Positions 10,861 through 20,833 of a DNA stretch of 64,000 nt are shown in pieces. The first letter of the stretch is position 1, and every line of letters begins with the position of its first letter. Position numbers and translations under genes: made by a program. The stretch spans positions 1 to 64,000 of the forward strand of contig JALQPE010002294.1 of the NCBI GenBank assembly GCA_030407315.1, in the 5' to 3' direction. This DNA comes from Asparagopsis taxiformis. Its lineage: Eukaryota; Rhodophyta; Florideophyceae; Bonnemaisoniales; Bonnemaisoniaceae. The notes beneath the pieces were generated by a model. It saw only the letters and a list, made by a program, of their open reading frames with translations, was not told where the DNA came from and did no database searches.

Positions 10861-11344
10861 CTGCTCTAAACCGATTCTAACAAGCAGAAAGAATCCTCTC
10901 CTTCATGACGATGCTCTCGAATTGAGTGCAATGCAACGGACTCCCTCCAAGAGAACGACAAAGCATCGTCTTTTCCAAGGCATTTCCGTACGAAAAATAA
11001 TCGAAAAACATATTTGACTTTAACCTAACAGCTATCGCGAGCACCGTACTCAGCTATATTCCTCTGTAATTTCCTTCCTCCAACCAATCAATAGCCGCTT
11101 GGTCACAGGCTTAAAAGCCTTCCACTATCTGTCCTATCCATCGAAGACCCTCGGAGGGTTCGATCCAGGCCTTGATCACCCATGAGGGGTGTGCAACCCG
11201 AGAAATTGAAAATGGAACATATTGCGACAGGGACGAGAGATATCATTCAATGAAAGAGAAGTTCTCTTTCGTTTACTTTTTCTAACAAGATTCTAAACGT
11301 CTACAAACCCTATGTCGTCCGTCCGTTTTCATCCGGAGAGATGT
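10861..11344. other. Intergenic, no feature recognised
   Basis: Mixed-composition sequence between repeat families. A GGTTCGATCC box near 11157 resembles a tRNA B box, but no cloverleaf can be built around it. Nothing else is supported. Confidence 0.3.
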
Positions 11345-11700
11345 GGATGTGAGGTAAGACGCAGTGGTGATGTTGTGTTGATTCCCACAGACGGAGGTGG
11401 AGGAGGTGGCTACGGAGGAAGCCTGGAGAACTTCTCCGGTACTGACATCTCACATGTTGAACATGTGAGATGTCAGTACCCATGGATGAGAAGAAAAACA
11501 TGTTCAGGTCCGGTTCGGATATTGTTGCCATTAACGGAGGTGGAGGAGGCTATGGTGGAAGCCTGGAGAACATGTGAGATGTCAGTACCCATGGATCACA
11601 AGAAGAACATGTTGAGGTGCGGTTCGGATATTCTTCCATTAACGGAGGTGGAGGAGGCTATGGTGGAAGCCTGGAGAAGAATAGAATAGTCCTATACCCA
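11345..11700 (+). repeat. Tandem repeat of about 115 bp with a perfect hairpin
   Basis: Three imperfect units, each carrying GGAGGTGGAGGAGG, GGAAGCCTGGAGAA and CCCATGGAT. At 11439-11479 lies a perfect 19-bp inverted repeat (GTACTGACATCTCACATGT) with a 3-base loop. A second short palindrome, GGAGAACTTCTCC, is just before it. The 125-codon frame across the tract is a product of the repeat and not a convincing gene. Confidence 0.75.
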
Positions 11701-11964
11701 TGGATCACAAGAAGACGTTGTTGGGCTCCTTTTCGAAGCCCATTCGTCTCTTGAATAAATTTAGCACCCAAATCATATACGATTGCCGAGTTGACACCCC
11801 GTATGTCTCGTTGGTAGAAATAGCAGGGGTTCCACCACTCAGCTGGCGGGAAGTAGTTACTGATTATATGAGATATGGCTTAGCTCCCGCCAAAACCGAT
11901 AGCTCTGGGCTCAGGTTCTCCAAATGTGGTTATACGAATGTGTTCTGACAATGCTAGAAGACGA

Positions 11965-12180
11965 ATATCTGCATCCTGATTTGAATTAAAATTTGGGCTA
12001 TTCTCAAAAACATGCACATGTGAACATGTTTTTGAGATGGGGGTGTGCCGTACGGCACAATCGACCGCCGCCGAAATCGATGTTTTTTGCAATATTTTTT
12101 TCCCGAAATTGTAGAATTTCTGGTCTGGCCAGCAATGCATCTGAGCTGGACATCCCCATGTCCAGTGGCCGTCCGGATGT
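11965..12180 (+). repeat. Palindrome-bearing dispersed repeat, single copy upstream of the methyltransferase
   Basis: One unit: hairpin at 12003-12036, palindrome TGTGCCGTACGGCACA at 12044-12059, then the conserved GGCCAGCAATGCATCTGAGC segment. It lies about 330 bp upstream of the methyltransferase-SET start codon and has an inverted partner at 15930-16135 downstream of that gene. Confidence 0.85.
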
Positions 12181-12505
12181 CGCTCACCTGGTAAGCGTGA
12201 TGCACCTGTGACAACCTATGTGACTGCAGTCACAGCCGCCATGGCGGCCGTGCAGTACAACACTCAAAGACAGGGAATCACAATCTTTTTAAAATTTTTC
12301 TCTACCACGTATCCGTCACAACTTATTACCTACACCGGTTACGGGTTTCAAGACCTTTCCAGTGCTGTGTACCCGTATACTCTGTTCCGTTCGATATCAA
12401 CCAGTGTTCCTCACGAAAGAGTGCAAACGTCACGAGATACGTCGTCAAATTTGACTGTCTCGCCGAGCGGTCGCCATCCTGTACCGAATTTCCACTCATT
12501 CCATT

Positions 12506-15500
12506 ATGACGAATAAGCGCAGGCGCAACAGCAATCCGATCGTTGACGACGCAACCGTGCCAATTCTGCGCGAACCCGCTAGCCCTTGGGAGGATTCTAG
12601 TGACATGGGTACACGTCGAAACGTAGGTCGCGCCGCCCGCGAAACTACTCTCGCTGGCAAAGACTTCCTCCGCCTCTTGCTGGATTTATTCGCCCACTCA
12701 AGTTTCGCAGACTTGACGGACAAGCCGGGAGGTTTCACATACGCGGACCTTGGCGCTTGGGTTGCGCAGGGCACGGAAGAACAATTTCTGGCGCTGCAAG
12801 GTCGACTCAGCATGGCCTTCAGCGGTCGTTCGAAGAATGCTGGAGTCGAGGCGGATGTTGCCGAAATCGTCATGGCAGAGATGAACGTTGAGCGAGCCAA
12901 GCAGATTGTTCGTCTGGCATTACCCATTGCCGAGTTTTCAAGACAGGATGAGCGTATCGGGCAATGGGTTGAGCACTGCATCCTTTCTGGGATCGTGCCG
13001 CAGACCTTCCTTATTGGATGTAACATGCTTCCTTCGCCACTACAGGCGCCGCAGCGCGGGGAACCAAGCGCCTTCGTTCTTGCTCCACCGGAAACGTTCG
13101 AGGTATTGATGTATTTCCAAGCGTTGTCTATCATCCGAAATCACAACAAGAACCTGCCGCGTCGCCGAATAGGCGACGCGGCCGAAGAGGGGAACGAAGC
13201 CGCACGCGTCCCAGCCCATCGGAAAAGCACTAATCGAGCTTGTTACGTGGTTCAAGTTTTATACCATGCTTGGACCGATGTGGCCTTCGCCGCAAAGTTT
13301 TCCAGCTTCGAAGAGTTGATGGCGCCGTACATCATTTTCGACAGCAGTGAGCATTGGTTTGACGTGCTCGATGAAGGTCTATTCGCACCGATGGAGCAGA
13401 AGCTAGATCTCTACCACGACAAAGCTCCCCTATCTCATCCTGATGGATATGGTGGAAAAGTAGAGACAAGAACCAGTGCGCAGCACAGTGCATTTAGGGA
13501 CCTTGTGAGGAAGTTCTTCGACCGGTTGCAGTTTCTTATCGTCAACCCGGACCTGTACACCTGGCCGGAGTCCGACCGCTGGGGGGCGCTGGAAATATAC
13601 TTGTCAAGCGGAAATCCGGACAAGCTGCCAGCGTACTTTGACACCCTCGACGAAGACGTTATGGCTGTCCTCCGCCCGGCACCACAAGCCGCGGACGCAG
13701 AAAAGGTCCCCAAGCCGGTTGATGACACTCCCACTCGTCGCAACACAGGAGGGAGAGGTTTGGTTCCGTCGACAAGACACACAACCAGGCTTCAACTTGG
13801 ACCTGGGAGGACCAGTCTTACTGCCCAAGGGCCGTCTCCCCCGTCACCGTCACCCCATGCGACAGAAGAGCAGGAAAGTGAAGGGCAGGCTCTCGCAAAG
13901 GACTTTCTTTCGAAAATGAGTCAGTATTGCCGGGTGTACGACGTCCCTTTCGAAGATTTGGTCAGTGCCGACGAGAGCCGAGAACACGTGCCCATCACGG
14001 GCAACGTTCAGCTCATTCTGACTGATCCGCCCTACAATGTTCGTCGTAAGAGGAACGATTCCAACTCTTCGTACGACAGGCTAACTGCAGAAGATATGCA
14101 GGCTAGCATCGAAGTGTTTGACGAGCTGTTGCGCCCCGGTGGCCACGGCATCGTGTTCTGCTCCGTTTTGCAGTTCTACGAATGGTTCCATTACTTGGAA
14201 ACGTACAAAGGACCGCAGTCAGAAGGCCCAACCGATGCTGCTGCCAGTGATGACGGGTCGGATGAAGAAGAGGTTACGTCCATGAATTCGGACTCCGAAG
14301 CATCGCAGCACAGTGGCGAAGAAAGTGCGGATGAGGAGGAGGACGAGGACGAGGAGGAGGACGTCGTTCGGAATTCAGTTTTCTTCGTTGACGAGGTACC
14401 TCTGTTGTTTGTCCGACTACCTGGGCACCTCTATCAAATGCCGGGGCGGAAGAGGTACCAACGCATGAACATGGCAGAGGTCGCTATCCACTTCTGGAAG
14501 CGAGGTGTTCCGTTCAAGACTGGAAGCGAGATGGTGGCCTATAGGAACCACGGATACATGGACGGCACGTACCCGGCGTGGTGCAACGTCACCATCAATA
14601 TGCCCGCCATCGATTCGAATGAGATGGTGTGGCGAACAAGGAGCACAACCGGTGCTACGGTCAGAGTTCGTGCAGAGCAGAAGAGCGTCGCTCTCATGAT
14701 GGAGTTGATCAGCCAGCATTCACAGCCTGGTGATATTGTTGTCGATCCATTCTCTGGCACTTTCGCAACGGGAAAAGCAGCTATGAGCTTGCCTGAGCAC
14801 CGTGTTTTCGTCGGCAGTGACATGGACAAATTGTGTGTGGCACGATCGCTTCCAAAGCTGTGTGCAGTCATGTCACGTGTAATTCTTTCAAACAACACTG
14901 ACATGAGGGTCACGACAGAAGCGAAACAGAGTGCTGAGAAGTTCTTGGCGTCCCCCTCTGTCACGATGCGTACGCAGAGGGAACGCAGGATCATCGAACC
15001 CCCACCTGGCCTTCCCCTGTACCAGAGGTTCCCGAAATATATTCGGCAGTACCTCTGGCAGCTGTGCCCAGAGTCGATTGCGTCGCACGAGCACATGGAA
15101 AAACCGGTACATTATTGGCCACCTTCCCTGCGCCGCTGGTTGCAAACTGAAAACCCTCGCGTGATGCGGGCACACGATTGTGTTGCGAAAAAATTGAGCG
15201 TTCGACCATCGCTGATTAAGCATCCAAATGCAGGAAGAGGGCTCTTCGCTGAACAGACATTTAATGTTGGCGACGAAGTATGTGCATACTACGGAACTGT
15301 TGTGTACTCTGATATGAGCAAGGAGTCGATGAGGTTCGCGTACGGAGAGGGTCACATGGCGATAACGAAGGAAACATTCTTGATGTATGCCATCAAGCTG
15401 TATGCAACAGCGGAGGACGACGAAAACATCGAGCATCCAATTTGGATTGTTCCGGCTCCGTTCTGTTCGGCGCAGTTCATCAACGACCCGCGGTATTTGC

Positions 15501-15706
15501 GAGGTGAGGACACTCCGGCGGAAGACACCAGGCGGATGGCCAACGTCGAGTTTGTCGAGAACTACAGCAGCGGTTCGACGGGGAAGAAGCTCAAGGCGAA
15601 GGACCTAGAAAATCCGAAGATCATTGTAGTACGTGCAATCCGCGATATCCGTCCGGGGCAGGAGCTCTACGTTCATTATGGGACAGCGTTTAGAGCATGG
15701 AATTAG
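12506..15706 (+). CDS. DNA methyltransferase (beta class, N6-adenine type) fused to a SET domain
   Basis: A 1066-codon uninterrupted frame. Residues 1-450 are unrecognised. A methyltransferase of the bacterial N6/N4 type follows. Motif IV is DPPYNV at 507-512; motif I, VVDPFSGTFATGK, has its Asp at 747. Motif IV before motif I is the beta-class order; DPPY rather than SPPY favours N6-adenine over N4-cytosine. An acidic insert of runs of D/E sits at about 585-625. Residues about 905-1060 are a SET domain: GRGLFA at 910, FIND with Asn at 993 in place of the usual FINH, and a final GQELYVHYG. The product would methylate DNA and possibly a histone or other lysine. It is divergent from the ParB-dioxygenase gene. 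The methyltransferase half looks bacterial or phage in origin, suggesting transfer followed by fusion to a eukaryotic SET domain. Catalytic motifs of the first domain are intact; SET activity is less sure because of the FINH change. Confidence 0.85.
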   Translation: MTNKRRRNSNPIVDDATVPILREPASPWEDSSDMGTRRNVGRAARETTLAGKDFLRLLLDLFAHSSFADLTDKPGGFTYADLGAWVAQGTEEQFLALQGRLSMAFSGRSKNAGVEADVAEIVMAEMNVERAKQIVRLALPIAEFSRQDERIGQWVEHCILSGIVPQTFLIGCNMLPSPLQAPQRGEPSAFVLAPPETFEVLMYFQALSIIRNHNKNLPRRRIGDAAEEGNEAARVPAHRKSTNRACYVVQVLYHAWTDVAFAAKFSSFEELMAPYIIFDSSEHWFDVLDEGLFAPMEQKLDLYHDKAPLSHPDGYGGKVETRTSAQHSAFRDLVRKFFDRLQFLIVNPDLYTWPESDRWGALEIYLSSGNPDKLPAYFDTLDEDVMAVLRPAPQAADAEKVPKPVDDTPTRRNTGGRGLVPSTRHTTRLQLGPGRTSLTAQGPSPPSPSPHATEEQESEGQALAKDFLSKMSQYCRVYDVPFEDLVSADESREHVPITGNVQLILTDPPYNVRRKRNDSNSSYDRLTAEDMQASIEVFDELLRPGGHGIVFCSVLQFYEWFHYLETYKGPQSEGPTDAAASDDGSDEEEVTSMNSDSEASQHSGEESADEEEDEDEEEDVVRNSVFFVDEVPLLFVRLPGHLYQMPGRKRYQRMNMAEVAIHFWKRGVPFKTGSEMVAYRNHGYMDGTYPAWCNVTINMPAIDSNEMVWRTRSTTGATVRVRAEQKSVALMMELISQHSQPGDIVVDPFSGTFATGKAAMSLPEHRVFVGSDMDKLCVARSLPKLCAVMSRVILSNNTDMRVTTEAKQSAEKFLASPSVTMRTQRERRIIEPPPGLPLYQRFPKYIRQYLWQLCPESIASHEHMEKPVHYWPPSLRRWLQTENPRVMRAHDCVAKKLSVRPSLIKHPNAGRGLFAEQTFNVGDEVCAYYGTVVYSDMSKESMRFAYGEGHMAITKETFLMYAIKLYATAEDDENIEHPIWIVPAPFCSAQFINDPRYLRGEDTPAEDTRRMANVEFVENYSSGSTGKKLKAKDLENPKIIVVRAIRDIRPGQELYVHYGTAFRAWN

Positions 15707-15737
15707 GGTCACGAAAGATGTTTTCATTTCGACTACA

Positions 15738-15743
15738 AATAAA
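15738..15743 (+). terminator. Possible polyadenylation signal of the methyltransferase-SET gene
   Basis: AATAAA lies 32 bases after the stop codon. Position and sequence fit a eukaryotic poly(A) signal. The hexamer is common by chance. Confidence 0.4.
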
Positions 15744-15929
15744 GCTACGTTCCAGAGTTGAAGTATATCATATAATGCAGCATGTCCAGCCACCATTAGT
15801 CCAGGGTGAAACCTATTGAGCAGTACTCGCCTGTCAAAAACCAATCGTTCACACTCTAGGTGCACTTCGTCCGAGCAGTGAACCTGACTGCTTGGATGCT
15901 GTTATGCGTGCAGATGCAAAATACACGAC

Positions 15930-16135
15930 CAAGTTGAAATGGACGCCCGGTGGATGTCCAGCTCAGTTGCATTGCTGTCCAGCCCAGAAATTCTACAATT
16001 CAGGGCAGAAAAAAATATTGCAAAAAACATCGATTTCAGCGGGTCGATTGTGCCGTACGGCACACCCCCATCTCAAAAACATGTTCACATGTGCATGTTT
16101 TTGAGAATAGCCCAAATTTTAATTCAAATCAGGAC
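15930..16135 (-). repeat. Palindrome-bearing dispersed repeat, inverted copy
   Basis: Same family as 11965-12180 but on the opposite strand: palindrome at 16049-16064, hairpin at 16072-16105. With the copy at 11965-12180 it brackets the methyltransferase-SET gene in inverted orientation. Confidence 0.85.
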
Positions 16136-16362
16136 GTCTTCCGGACATAGGGGTGCTCGCGGCCTAGCTCGACAGCTGTAATTGTACCTCATTAAATACT
16201 GTTGATGACTGCCTACCGTATACAATCTGGGCTGTTGGCGTATTCTCCGGTACTTGACCTGAAACGTTCATCGCAGACCGTTGTGGTTACCGACACTATA
16301 CAGCAATCTTTTTTGTATCTCGTGCAACTCAATCGTTCCATCGCTTCCGGGAAGGCTTCATT

Positions 16363-17160
16363 ATGCCGCCGCGTATTGCGAAGAAAGCTCCAAAGCCTCC
16401 GGGCCTCCAGAAAACCCGGTCAGCAGCTGCTGTATCGAGTGCCCGACAATCCCGTGCGAAGAAGCGGTCTGGGCCTACCGGCAGCATTGAACCGCGGTCC
16501 GGTAGTCGCAAGACGGACCGGCGCAGAACTGGGGATCCGCAGCGAGAAAGTGAGGAAGGAGGAACGGCGCGGAGAGAGATGGGGCTTGACCGAGGCAAGC
16601 GTGCTCGCAGGGACAGTGAACATCATGATGATGACATGATAGTGGCTCAAAACATGTTGGAATTGCGGCAGAGTGCTATGGCAAAGGTAGTTCCTCCCGG
16701 GTTGGCAGATGCGGAGGTGCTGCAGACGGAGTCCCAGCCGGGGGTTCGCGAGACACTGGAGGCTGTGACCCCCACTGCGCCAACTATGCCGAGTACATCA
16801 GCCCCAGCAGGTAATGCAGTCAGGGACCCGAGGATAGCGGCAAGGGATGTTGTTTCTGAGCAACGTTCACAGGATGCCAACTATCATCGGCGGTCAGGTG
16901 GTACTGAGGGGAGAGAGCAGCCGGAGTGCGGGCCTCGTCACAACAGACTGTCATTGGTGCCAAATATGCGCGTAACGCCCCCGCGACGTCAGGCTATTGC
17001 CGATGGAGGACATCATAATCCCGATAGCGTGCGAGATGGGGGGACGGTGAGGGCAGAGAGGTTGCATCCGCCGGAATCCATCGATTTAATGGCGAGTCGC
17101 ATCAATGCGCAGAAGAAGAAGATCGCGGAGCTGGAAAAAAAGTGTTTAGCCAGGACATAG
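16363..17160 (+). CDS. Basic N-terminal part of a coiled-coil protein (frame 1)
   Basis: A 265-codon frame rich in Arg, Lys, Pro and Ser at the start (MPPRIAKKAPKPPGLQK), so probably a nuclear, DNA- or RNA-binding tail. It ends in a helix with heptad character (INAQKKKIAELEKKC) that continues in the next frame. The stop at 17158-17160 comes six codons after the run of seven A residues at 17135-17141. Read with 17142-18647, the coiled coil is continuous. I recognise no family. Its position next to, and convergent with, a transposase suggests an accessory gene of that transposon. Confidence 0.6.
   Translation: MPPRIAKKAPKPPGLQKTRSAAAVSSARQSRAKKRSGPTGSIEPRSGSRKTDRRRTGDPQRESEEGGTARREMGLDRGKRARRDSEHHDDDMIVAQNMLELRQSAMAKVVPPGLADAEVLQTESQPGVRETLEAVTPTAPTMPSTSAPAGNAVRDPRIAARDVVSEQRSQDANYHRRSGGTEGREQPECGPRHNRLSLVPNMRVTPPRRQAIADGGHHNPDSVRDGGTVRAERLHPPESIDLMASRINAQKKKIAELEKKCLART
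17136..17142 (+). promoter_or_regulatory. Candidate -1 ribosomal frameshift site A_AAA_AAG
   Basis: The heptamer lies in the correct phase (codons GAA AAA AAG). A -1 slip moves the ribosome exactly into the 17142-18647 frame. Without a slip, translation stops at 17158. A one-base loss in the A run would look the same, so this is either programmed frameshifting or a simple mutation. I did not find an obvious strong stem directly downstream. Confidence 0.4.
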
Positions 17161-18647
17161 CAAACAAGGCGCTCACCACGGAGATAGTTGCGTTGGAGGC
17201 TAAGGTGAAGACTCTGCAGGCGGAAAATGCCAGCCTTACTGCAATTGCGAGAACAGGTAGAATCAGTGATCACGGTGGCGGTAAGTCGAAAATACAGAAA
17301 GCCATTCCTGTGAAATACCTTGGAGTTCTTAGGGCGGTTGAGGAAAACCTGACAAAGTGGTGCAAGAACGAGACTATGGAGCTGGACCCTATAGCGGAAC
17401 AAACGCAGAGACGTTGGACTGGACGTACCATCGAGGTAGAGCCGGTAGAAGGGACACTTTGGAGCGAAAACGGTGTAGGATATATTGCTACCCCTCCGGG
17501 CTATATCATCAAGAATCTGCAGTGGTATACACCTTCGTACAGGGACGAGAGTGATCTGCTGAATGACTTGGTGCGACACGTACTGCGTCAAAGTCCGTGG
17601 TGTGATGTGTTTTCCGATGAGGAGCAGCGTGTGTGCTGTCAAGAGGCTGTGGCGGGGAGCAAGGAATTGAAAGTGAAGGTGACGCAGAAACTGTCCGACG
17701 TGATGAGTGCACGGAAGCGTAATGCGAGGGACAGATTGTTCGGTTCGCTGGGGTACACGAAATTAATGTCTAGATGCACGATGCTGACGACGCGAGCTGA
17801 GATGGACGAGCGAGAGGATCAAAAGCGCGAAGCGTCTGAGAAGCTTTTGAAACGGGAAAGCAACGGTGATTTGGATATGGGGAGGTGGCGAACGGCACCG
17901 TTCTCAGAGCTGCGATACAGCAAAGGCATGGTTCCTGACAGCTTCGAAATGGAAGTGAATGGTGATGCATGGTTTAACAACCGAGTAGCTGTGAATGTGC
18001 TGGACATCTTCAGGGGTTATTCGATACGACCAGAACAAGTAATGGACATAGAGACGAGCATACTAACGCTGGCGCGCCTGGATGCTTGGCTAGTGACTAC
18101 TGTGGAGTGTTTGGATGAACCGAAGGGGAAAGGAGGTGCACGGCAGAAGGAGTTTACAAGGCGGTACAGTCAATATGTGGGGGTAGCTTTTCAGCAATTA
18201 GTTGGTATGGTGGTGTACTGCATGTCTTGTCTCCAAGGCTCGCAAGCAAGGGAAGAAACGGACGTTGTCGAGAGCGAACAGCGGACTAGTGCACAGTCAC
18301 GGCATGTGTTTGCAAGCCGTACTGTGACGAGAGAGGCTGTTGAAGTGTGGCAAAGCGGAGAGGGGTCTGGAATTGTTCATGTCGTTGATGATGTAAACCG
18401 CTGCTCATCACTTGTTCTAGTGTCCGAGGATTGGATTCAATCGCATATTACGTCAAACCTCGGTGCTGTAATGGATTGTGTGATTGCGCAAGGACTAATT
18501 GGCGCAGAACTTTTCGTCGTTGACCCATATGCTGGACACCTGAGTGCAAACCTGAATGTCGAAATCAATGCCCCACAGTATGGGGGCATGGAGCGGCGCC
18601 ATGCAGCCACTGCTGATAACGGTTTTGGCGTAATGGAGGATGGTTGA
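17142..18647 (+). CDS. Coiled-coil accessory protein, main part (frame 2)
   Basis: An open frame of 501 codons continuing the coiled coil begun in 16363-17160 (IVALEAKVKTLQAENASL at about 16-33). The rest is a mixed alpha/beta sequence with no motif I can name. It probably has no start of its own: its first codon is GTG and the preceding in-frame helix belongs to the upstream frame. The stop at 18647 is 78 bp from the end of the opposing transposase gene at 18725, so the two are convergent. An accessory protein of a Plavaka/KDZ-like transposon is a guess from context only. Confidence 0.6.
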   Translation: MFSQDIANKALTTEIVALEAKVKTLQAENASLTAIARTGRISDHGGGKSKIQKAIPVKYLGVLRAVEENLTKWCKNETMELDPIAEQTQRRWTGRTIEVEPVEGTLWSENGVGYIATPPGYIIKNLQWYTPSYRDESDLLNDLVRHVLRQSPWCDVFSDEEQRVCCQEAVAGSKELKVKVTQKLSDVMSARKRNARDRLFGSLGYTKLMSRCTMLTTRAEMDEREDQKREASEKLLKRESNGDLDMGRWRTAPFSELRYSKGMVPDSFEMEVNGDAWFNNRVAVNVLDIFRGYSIRPEQVMDIETSILTLARLDAWLVTTVECLDEPKGKGGARQKEFTRRYSQYVGVAFQQLVGMVVYCMSCLQGSQAREETDVVESEQRTSAQSRHVFASRTVTREAVEVWQSGEGSGIVHVVDDVNRCSSLVLVSEDWIQSHITSNLGAVMDCVIAQGLIGAELFVVDPYAGHLSANLNVEINAPQYGGMERRHAATADNGFGVMEDG

Positions 18648-18724
18648 AATTAGTGCAGTAAATGTGACGTTGACTAGAAGGCTTATCATGTAGTACATTA
18701 TCAATAGAGTGCTGCGATTTAGAT

Positions 18725-20833
18725 TTATTCTTCTTCATTATCATCTGTGAACTGGTAATCAGTGTTGGTGTAGAAGCGGTTGAGATAGAAACGGTGGTCC
18801 GACCAGTGCATTTGTTTCGTAAATGGCTTGACTGGAAAGTTACTTCGTACGATGTGCACGGTGCCAGATATAGTAGATGCAGGAATGAGGTCAAACCAAG
18901 GACCACCTGCACTGTGGGATGCAGTGTCATTGCTGTCAACGGATCCGTTGTCCGGGTCCCATGTGGACCACTTTAAACAAATGCACCCAAGTGATTTTTC
19001 CACAGCGGTTTTTGGGGCAAAGCAGGTCATATACTGAACGAAAGCGAGTTCTACAGGTTGAAAGAGGTTTGGAGACTGCAGGCGTACCAGTGCCAGGACG
19101 CGCCCTACCCATATGGTTCTGTAGTCATCGGTAGTTCCGGAGATGACGACAAAGGAGTACTGCGATCTCTTTGCGGGGCCGAATGATGAAGTTGCAAAGA
19201 CGCGCTGCTGCTTGTGCCTCGACACGTTTGTGGGGCGAAGCATGCCACTGTGCGGGTCAAAGTCGTCGGCATCTGGGACGTACCCTCCCATGACGTAGGC
19301 GGACTTTACCGCGGTGACGGAAATGTCCATGTCATGTATTGGAGGGCCTTCTGCCGTGGCGCGCAGTCTAGCGAGGGTGAGGAACGCTTGTGCAGCTGTG
19401 TCACCGAGTTGCTGGAATAGCGTTATGGTGCCAGACGGGAACGAGGAGTTGTGCAGAGGCAAAAGAGTGGCAGGATCGGGCTGTCCGTCGATATCTGCAA
19501 CGAGGAGGGTTGCATCGGGCAGCAGGGAGGCAAAGTCGTGCAGTGCAACGGTGAATCCGTCGCGAACGAGTACTGCACCGTCTGTGGGCGATATCATGCG
19601 TGCGTTTCCCAATGTGTTCGATGGGGTGTGACCAGTTGGAGTGGCCAAGGAGAATTCCATGTGGCGAATAGTCTCTTCCATGGCTGTGGAGCGCCTTCGA
19701 GAGGTTTTCCTATAACTCTGTTTGAACAGAAGATGCGAGTGTTCGTAGGGGCCTGCATCGATGTGTTCCACGGTGCCATATCTCTGCAAGTCACCGGGAA
19801 GATGGTCAAGAAGATGGAACTTGAAAGTTTTGAGACCTGTGGTGTGGAATGGGCCGAGGGTGGAGAGCATTGATTGTTTGAAATAGGAAATGGAGTTCTG
19901 GAGGCTTTCTAGTTCGGCGGCAGTCCAGTGCTTGATGCGACCGCGTTTCATGACCCATGCGACGAGGTCAGAGTATTGCGTGCAGATGGAAGTGAGGGGG
20001 GCTGTCTCTACTTCGTCACAGCATGTGTCAATGAATGCTGCGATGAAAGGGAACACCATGTCGACATGGTGATAGTCTTTGGCTGCGAGCATGCCGCGTA
20101 TGCCGTCCTCCGTGAAGAGGCCGTTCAAATTGGTGCCCTTCTCACCCTTGGAGAAGTCGACATGAAGACCGGTGATGTAGTAGTCGCGTTCGATAGCGGA
20201 CAGAATGCTGTTTGAGCCGGCGAGGATGGATTTTTTCACCTTCTTGAAGGTGCGAGGTGTCCCGGAATGGGAGGCAGTGGTGGTGGTGAGGTCTGGGGAG
20301 CTGAGGCGGTGGACAATGCACTGTTTGATGAGCTTTGAGATGCCGAGGTGGAGATTGTGCAGAGGCTCGAAGGAGAAAATGTTGTAGGGGTCTAGGGGAC
20401 TGTTGGTGGGTAAAAGAGCGGTCGATTCGAGGACAGAGTGTTGTTCGAGGAGGGAGAGAGCTTCGAGCGGAGCAGTTGTATGCTCCTGAGCGCTCTCTTG
20501 GCGTGCAGAGCGTGTATCATCGAGGGAGCGGGGCTGGTGTGGCGCGGTGGATTCAAGTTGAGTGGCGGGGATGTAGCAGCGGTGGCAGGGATGTGTGGTG
20601 GTAGTGCTGTTGCGAGTGCGTGACAGCTCTTTGGCCTCTGGAAAGTCGCAGCAATAATTGGCTAGGATGGGAAAGCATTGGCGGGCAGTTGCAGTGGAGT
20701 CTGTGCAGGGGAACCCGGAAGAGAACGCGGTGGATAGGGACGAAAACACTTTTTCGAGTGCTTTATGAAGAATATCAATTTTGCGAGCGCGACTAGCAGA
20801 ACTAGAGGTTGTCGGCATTTCATCACCGAACAA
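18725..20833 (-). pseudogene. Plavaka/KDZ-like DNA transposase, C-terminal part
   Basis: A 702-codon frame with landmarks of the CACTA/Plavaka/KDZ group of fungal and protist transposases: a CHRC pair after a conserved Asp/Cys-rich stretch (HPCHRCYIP), then FEPLHNLHLGISKLIKQ. Next come FHLLDHLPGDLQRYGTVEH and PYEHSHLLFKQSYRKTSRR, the usual His/Arg/Tyr-Gly block ending in the Glu region. The frame is open upstream of the first Met; the protein really begins in the 20662-21765 frame. A single -1 shift is needed to join them. I therefore treat the copy as a recently broken transposase. It would cut and rejoin transposon ends in the nucleus. Confidence 0.65.

Noticed and set aside
11101..11200. 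Possible tRNA from a GGTTCGATCC box
   Set aside because: No acceptor or D-arm pairing can be made around it.
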